Source: an uncultured Butyrivibrio sp. (lineage in GTDB: Bacteria > Bacillota > Clostridia > Lachnospirales > Lachnospiraceae). From it: DNA of 62,644 nt. Below are positions 60,453-62,644 of this stretch, piece after piece. Positions within the stretch are counted from its first letter, which is position 1. Each line of letters begins with the position of its first letter. A model generated the notes under the pieces. The model saw only the letters and a program-made list of their open reading frames with translations. It was not told where the DNA came from and searched no databases. The DNA lies in NCBI RefSeq assembly GCF_947169445.1, contig NZ_CAMVPU010000023.1, forward strand, positions 1 to 62,644. The letters run 5' to 3'. The position numbers were made by a program, and so were the translations under genes.

Positions 60453-60491
60453 TAAAAAAACAGATGCTACCATTCACTTATTAGCAGCATC
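60453..60491 (-). terminator. Terminator of the secreted unknown gene
   Basis: GATGCT/AGCATC stem (60463-60468 and 60486-60491) with inner pairing, followed on the minus strand by TGTTTTTTTA. Confidence 0.82.
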
Positions 60492-60513
60492 TTGTTTTAT
60501 CTATATATTCAGA

Positions 60514-61230
60514 TTAGTAGCGCAGCAGCGCATAAGCACCGGTCCCGGCATGTGCATTAAAGGTTATGGTATAAGGATCATCATCCAGATCAGGAAGAAT
60601 CTCATATACACCGCCAGCTCTCACACACATTACCGCATATTCCCTATCATCAATTCTGAAATCATCAGGAATTGTTACGCATGTTCCAACCTTTACATCT
60701 TCGTTTTCATAATTATAAACCTTATTAGAGAACAGTCTTGATACAGTCATCTGGAACGATACTCCCATGGTGGCATTTTCAGAAGCTGCAACTGTCCGAA
60801 GTGTCTCAATTGCCTGTGGCGCTGTAGCTGGAAAAAGATCCCATGTAGAAACAAAAAAGTACTCCAAAACAATAAACTTGGCCTGCTTCTGCAACTCTGC
60901 CTCAGGTGTAATAACCGCAAAGCCCGGAACGCACTTGGCATAATAGTTGCCGGCTAATGTGGATTTCCTGGTGATACCATTTAAAACAACAGTGTTGTTC
61001 TGTTCAGGCTTTTTGACTTCTTCCTCCTCTTCTTCCTCTATAGAAGAAGCCTCAGCCGAAGCCGACACTTCATCTTCCTGTGAAGAAACGCTCTCCACAG
61101 CACTTATAACCGAAGTTGAAAGAGTCTCCACAGGTTCTACAGCACTAACAGACTTAGCCTCAAACCAAAAGACTGTAAATGCAAGAAGTGCCAATGATAT
61201 TCCCTTTACTATTCCTAATCTTGTATTCAT
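60514..61230 (-). CDS. Secreted protein of unknown function
   Basis: 238 residues. Signal peptide at about 1-30 (GISLALLAFTVFWFEAKSVSA), then a Ser/Glu/Val-rich disordered region with a seven-Glu run (~45-80). A C-terminal domain from about residue 85 begins VVLNGITRKSTLAGNYYAKCVPGFAVITPEAELQKQ and ends FNAHAGTGAYALLRY, with only two or three cysteines and many beta-prone segments. I do not recognise the family. GAGG seven bases before the second of two adjacent ATGs (61230). It is followed by GH25 on the same strand but has its own terminator. Confidence 0.75.
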   Translation of the reverse strand: MNTRLGIVKGISLALLAFTVFWFEAKSVSAVEPVETLSTSVISAVESVSSQEDEVSASAEASSIEEEEEEEVKKPEQNNTVVLNGITRKSTLAGNYYAKCVPGFAVITPEAELQKQAKFIVLEYFFVSTWDLFPATAPQAIETLRTVAASENATMGVSFQMTVSRLFSNKVYNYENEDVKVGTCVTIPDDFRIDDREYAVMCVRAGGVYEILPDLDDDPYTITFNAHAGTGAYALLRY

Positions 61231-61333
61231 CATATTTCCTCGTTTTGTATACGCCTTCAATGCTTATATTATGGTACGCGCCCACTATTATTTCAACACT
61301 TTATTTATGCTCATTGTTTATAAGAACATAAGC

Positions 61334-61362
61334 TTGAAATATCCATTTTGATTGTGTACTAT
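61334..61362 (+). promoter_or_regulatory. Promoter of the 2-hydroxyacid dehydrogenase gene
   Basis: TTGAAA (61334-61339), 17-bp spacer, TACTAT (61357-61362), then AGGAGGT before the ATG at 61392. Confidence 0.68.
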
Positions 61363-61391
61363 GTTTTTTAACAACCAGGAGGTAAACCAAA

Positions 61392-62351
61392 ATGAAAATT
61401 GTAGTTGCAGATAAAGACAGCGTCGGATCAGATATGGATTACAGTCTCTATGACGATCTTGGCGAAGTAGTTTATTATGATGACAAGATTACTGAAGAAA
61501 ACGCCGCAGATAGGTTAAAGGACGCAGAAGTCCTTATGATCAACAAAAGCGCCATCACAGATAAGATTCTGGATAACGCTCCTAACCTTAAACTGATTTG
61601 TGAGTTTGCTACCGGCTTTGATAATGCTAATATTCCAGCCTGCGACAGACACGGTGTCAAGGTAGCCAACGTGGTTAATTATTCTACCGCATCTGTTGCC
61701 CAGCACACTTTTGCACTTTTGTTTTATCTAATGGAGAACCTTCGCCATTATGATGAATTTGTTAAGGATGGCAGTTACGCCGCTCAGTCGCACTTTTGCT
61801 GTCTGGATATTCCTTTTCACGAGCTTGATGGTATGACCTACGGAATTGTTGGTATGGGGAACATTGGCAGAAAGGTTGCTCAGATAGCGACTGCATTTGG
61901 AGCAAAGGTAATCTTCTACTCCGCATCAGGAAACAGCACCTGCACAGATTATGAAAGAGTTGAATTCGATGAACTGCTTAGCCGAAGCGACGTAATATCA
62001 CTTCATTGTCCATTAAGCGATCGAACACGCAATCTTTTTGATAAAAAAACATTTGAAAAAATGAAGTCTTCCGCTATTTTAATAAATGTAGCAAGAGGCG
62101 CAGTTGTAAGCGAACATGACCTGGCATATGCTCTGCTTACCGGTCAGATAAAGGCTGCAGGACTTGATGTTCTTAATCCCGAGCCCATGGCTAAAGACTC
62201 ACCGCTTCTGCAAATTCAGGATAGCAGCAAGCTTATTGTAACTCCGCACCTTGCGTGGGCCAGCACAGAAGCCAGACGCCGCTGCCTTGAAGAAGTAAAA
62301 AAGAATGTTCTCGCTTTTCAGGCAGGAACCCCCAGAAACATTGTGAATTAA
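61392..62351 (+). CDS. D-isomer specific 2-hydroxyacid dehydrogenase
   Basis: 319 residues. NAD-binding Rossmann motif YGIVGMGNIGRKVAQIA, and the catalytic Arg in INVARGAVVSE, Glu in GLDVLNPEP and His in VTPHLAWAS. The start fits AGGAGG nine bases upstream. It reduces a 2-keto acid to the D-hydroxy acid, or the reverse, with NAD(P)H. Members include D-lactate dehydrogenase, glycerate dehydrogenase and hydroxypyruvate reductase; the exact substrate is not resolved. Confidence 0.92.
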   Translation: MKIVVADKDSVGSDMDYSLYDDLGEVVYYDDKITEENAADRLKDAEVLMINKSAITDKILDNAPNLKLICEFATGFDNANIPACDRHGVKVANVVNYSTASVAQHTFALLFYLMENLRHYDEFVKDGSYAAQSHFCCLDIPFHELDGMTYGIVGMGNIGRKVAQIATAFGAKVIFYSASGNSTCTDYERVEFDELLSRSDVISLHCPLSDRTRNLFDKKTFEKMKSSAILINVARGAVVSEHDLAYALLTGQIKAAGLDVLNPEPMAKDSPLLQIQDSSKLIVTPHLAWASTEARRRCLEEVKKNVLAFQAGTPRNIVN

Positions 62352-62387
62352 TCTAGTAGTATATTTCAATATGCAGCCCTGCGTATA

Positions 62388-62430
62388 AAGAAAGAGCAGA
62401 AACTCCAAACGGAGCTTCTGCTCTTTGTTA
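62388..62430. terminator. Bidirectional terminator
   Basis: 14-bp stem with one mismatch (62393-62406 with 62411-62424, loop AAAC). TTGTTATTTT follows on the plus strand and TTTCTTTAT on the minus strand, serving two convergent genes. Confidence 0.88.
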
Positions 62431-62464
62431 TTTTAGATTAGAACCTCGCTATGTGCTTTACACC

Positions 62465-62644
62465 TTATGCGAATGGATTCTCTGTAGGATATGGAAGTGA
62501 TGCAGGCTGGTTGTAGCCGATTGTCTCAGCTCCTACATACTTAAATACTTCGTAAAGTGCCTTTCCGAAGTGACCGAATGCTACAGCGCCGTGGTGAGGG
62601 AAGTTGCCCTGGATAAGTACGTGTCTGTAGAATCTGCCCATCTC
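62465..62644 (-). CDS. L-fucose isomerase-like protein, C-terminal 59 residues (partial)
   Basis: Open from the window edge to TAA at 62465-62467. The visible end includes RFYRHVLIQGNFPHHGAVAF, GHFGKALYEVFKYVGAETIGY and PYPTENPFA. The NFPHHGAVAFGHFGKAL pattern with two adjacent histidines is that of the C-terminal domain of L-fucose/L-arabinose isomerase family proteins. These aldose-ketose isomerases use a metal site; only the last part can be seen here, so the sugar is not decided. Confidence 0.8.
   Translation of the reverse strand, partial: EMGRFYRHVLIQGNFPHHGAVAFGHFGKALYEVFKYVGAETIGYNQPASLPYPTENPFA

Overview
The window looks like a chromosomal segment of an anaerobic Firmicute of the family Lachnospiraceae, most probably Butyrivibrio or a close relative (inference; no 16S gene is present). 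Reasons: moderate-to-low GC, strong AGGAGG-type ribosome binding sites, HrcA/CIRCE heat-shock control, type III glutamine synthetase, IreB, DUF1292, DUF6465 and DUF6472 proteins, and many plant-polysaccharide functions. No rRNA, tRNA, CRISPR array, phage or intact insertion sequence was seen.

Layout. 1-1343: start of type III glutamine synthetase (minus strand, cut by the window edge). 1417-8175: a tRNA-modification/cell-division cluster on the minus strand, transcribed mtaB, ireB, ruvX, DUF1292, RNase J, an MltG-like stub, trmR, trhP; it matches the Bacillus subtilis yrzL-yrrK-yrzB-yrrL-yrrM-yrrO order, with RNase J inserted. 8290-8520: a lone plus-strand HPr-like protein without the active histidine. 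8664-18106: the heat-shock cluster hrcA-grpE-dnaK-dnaJ-prmA-rsmE-cysteine desulfurase-thiI behind a perfect CIRCE operator. 18264-20065: a histone-like DUF6465 protein and an aminotransferase. 20262-22888: a double-glycine leader peptide gene beside a LytTR response regulator, a NUDIX hydrolase and an FRG-domain protein. 22918-24905: accessory DNA holding two tandem copies of a 145-bp element with terminal inverted repeats and 8-bp flanking direct repeats, a lipoprotein gene, and a roughly 670-bp fold-back (inverted repeat) with no convincing gene. 24912-29388: a sugar ABC transporter, then DUF6472 and a ferredoxin/ASKHA activator protein (to 31430). 31618-38310: a plus-strand run of YdjI-, YdjG- and YdjH-like membrane-stress proteins and two membrane GGDEF proteins. 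38264-44377: SLC13-type permease, an unknown protein, a GH27 alpha-galactosidase with an inserted domain, and Tex. 44588-48376: small membrane protein, SprA-like HExxH protein, DUF975 protein and a GH2 glycosidase. 48424-62644: MATE exporter, carbamate kinase-like protein, a long ClpX variant, HtrA, a PHP phosphoesterase pair, galE, a UDP-sugar pyrophosphorylase, a GH25 cell-wall lysozyme, a secreted unknown, a D-2-hydroxyacid dehydrogenase and the end of an L-fucose isomerase-like gene.

How the genes fit together: much of the first 18 kb serves translation fidelity and protein quality control (ms2t6A, s4U and mo5U/ho5U tRNA modifications, 16S m3U1498, L11 methylation, DnaK chaperones). The rest mixes carbohydrate use (GH27, GH2, sugar ABC importer, galE, UDP-sugar synthesis, fucose isomerase) with envelope maintenance (HtrA, GH25, YdjGHI-like proteins). 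The most unusual content lies between 20 and 25 kb: a RiPP- or bacteriocin-like leader peptide gene, a MITE-like repeat whose hairpin parts recur between genes across the window, and the large fold-back element.
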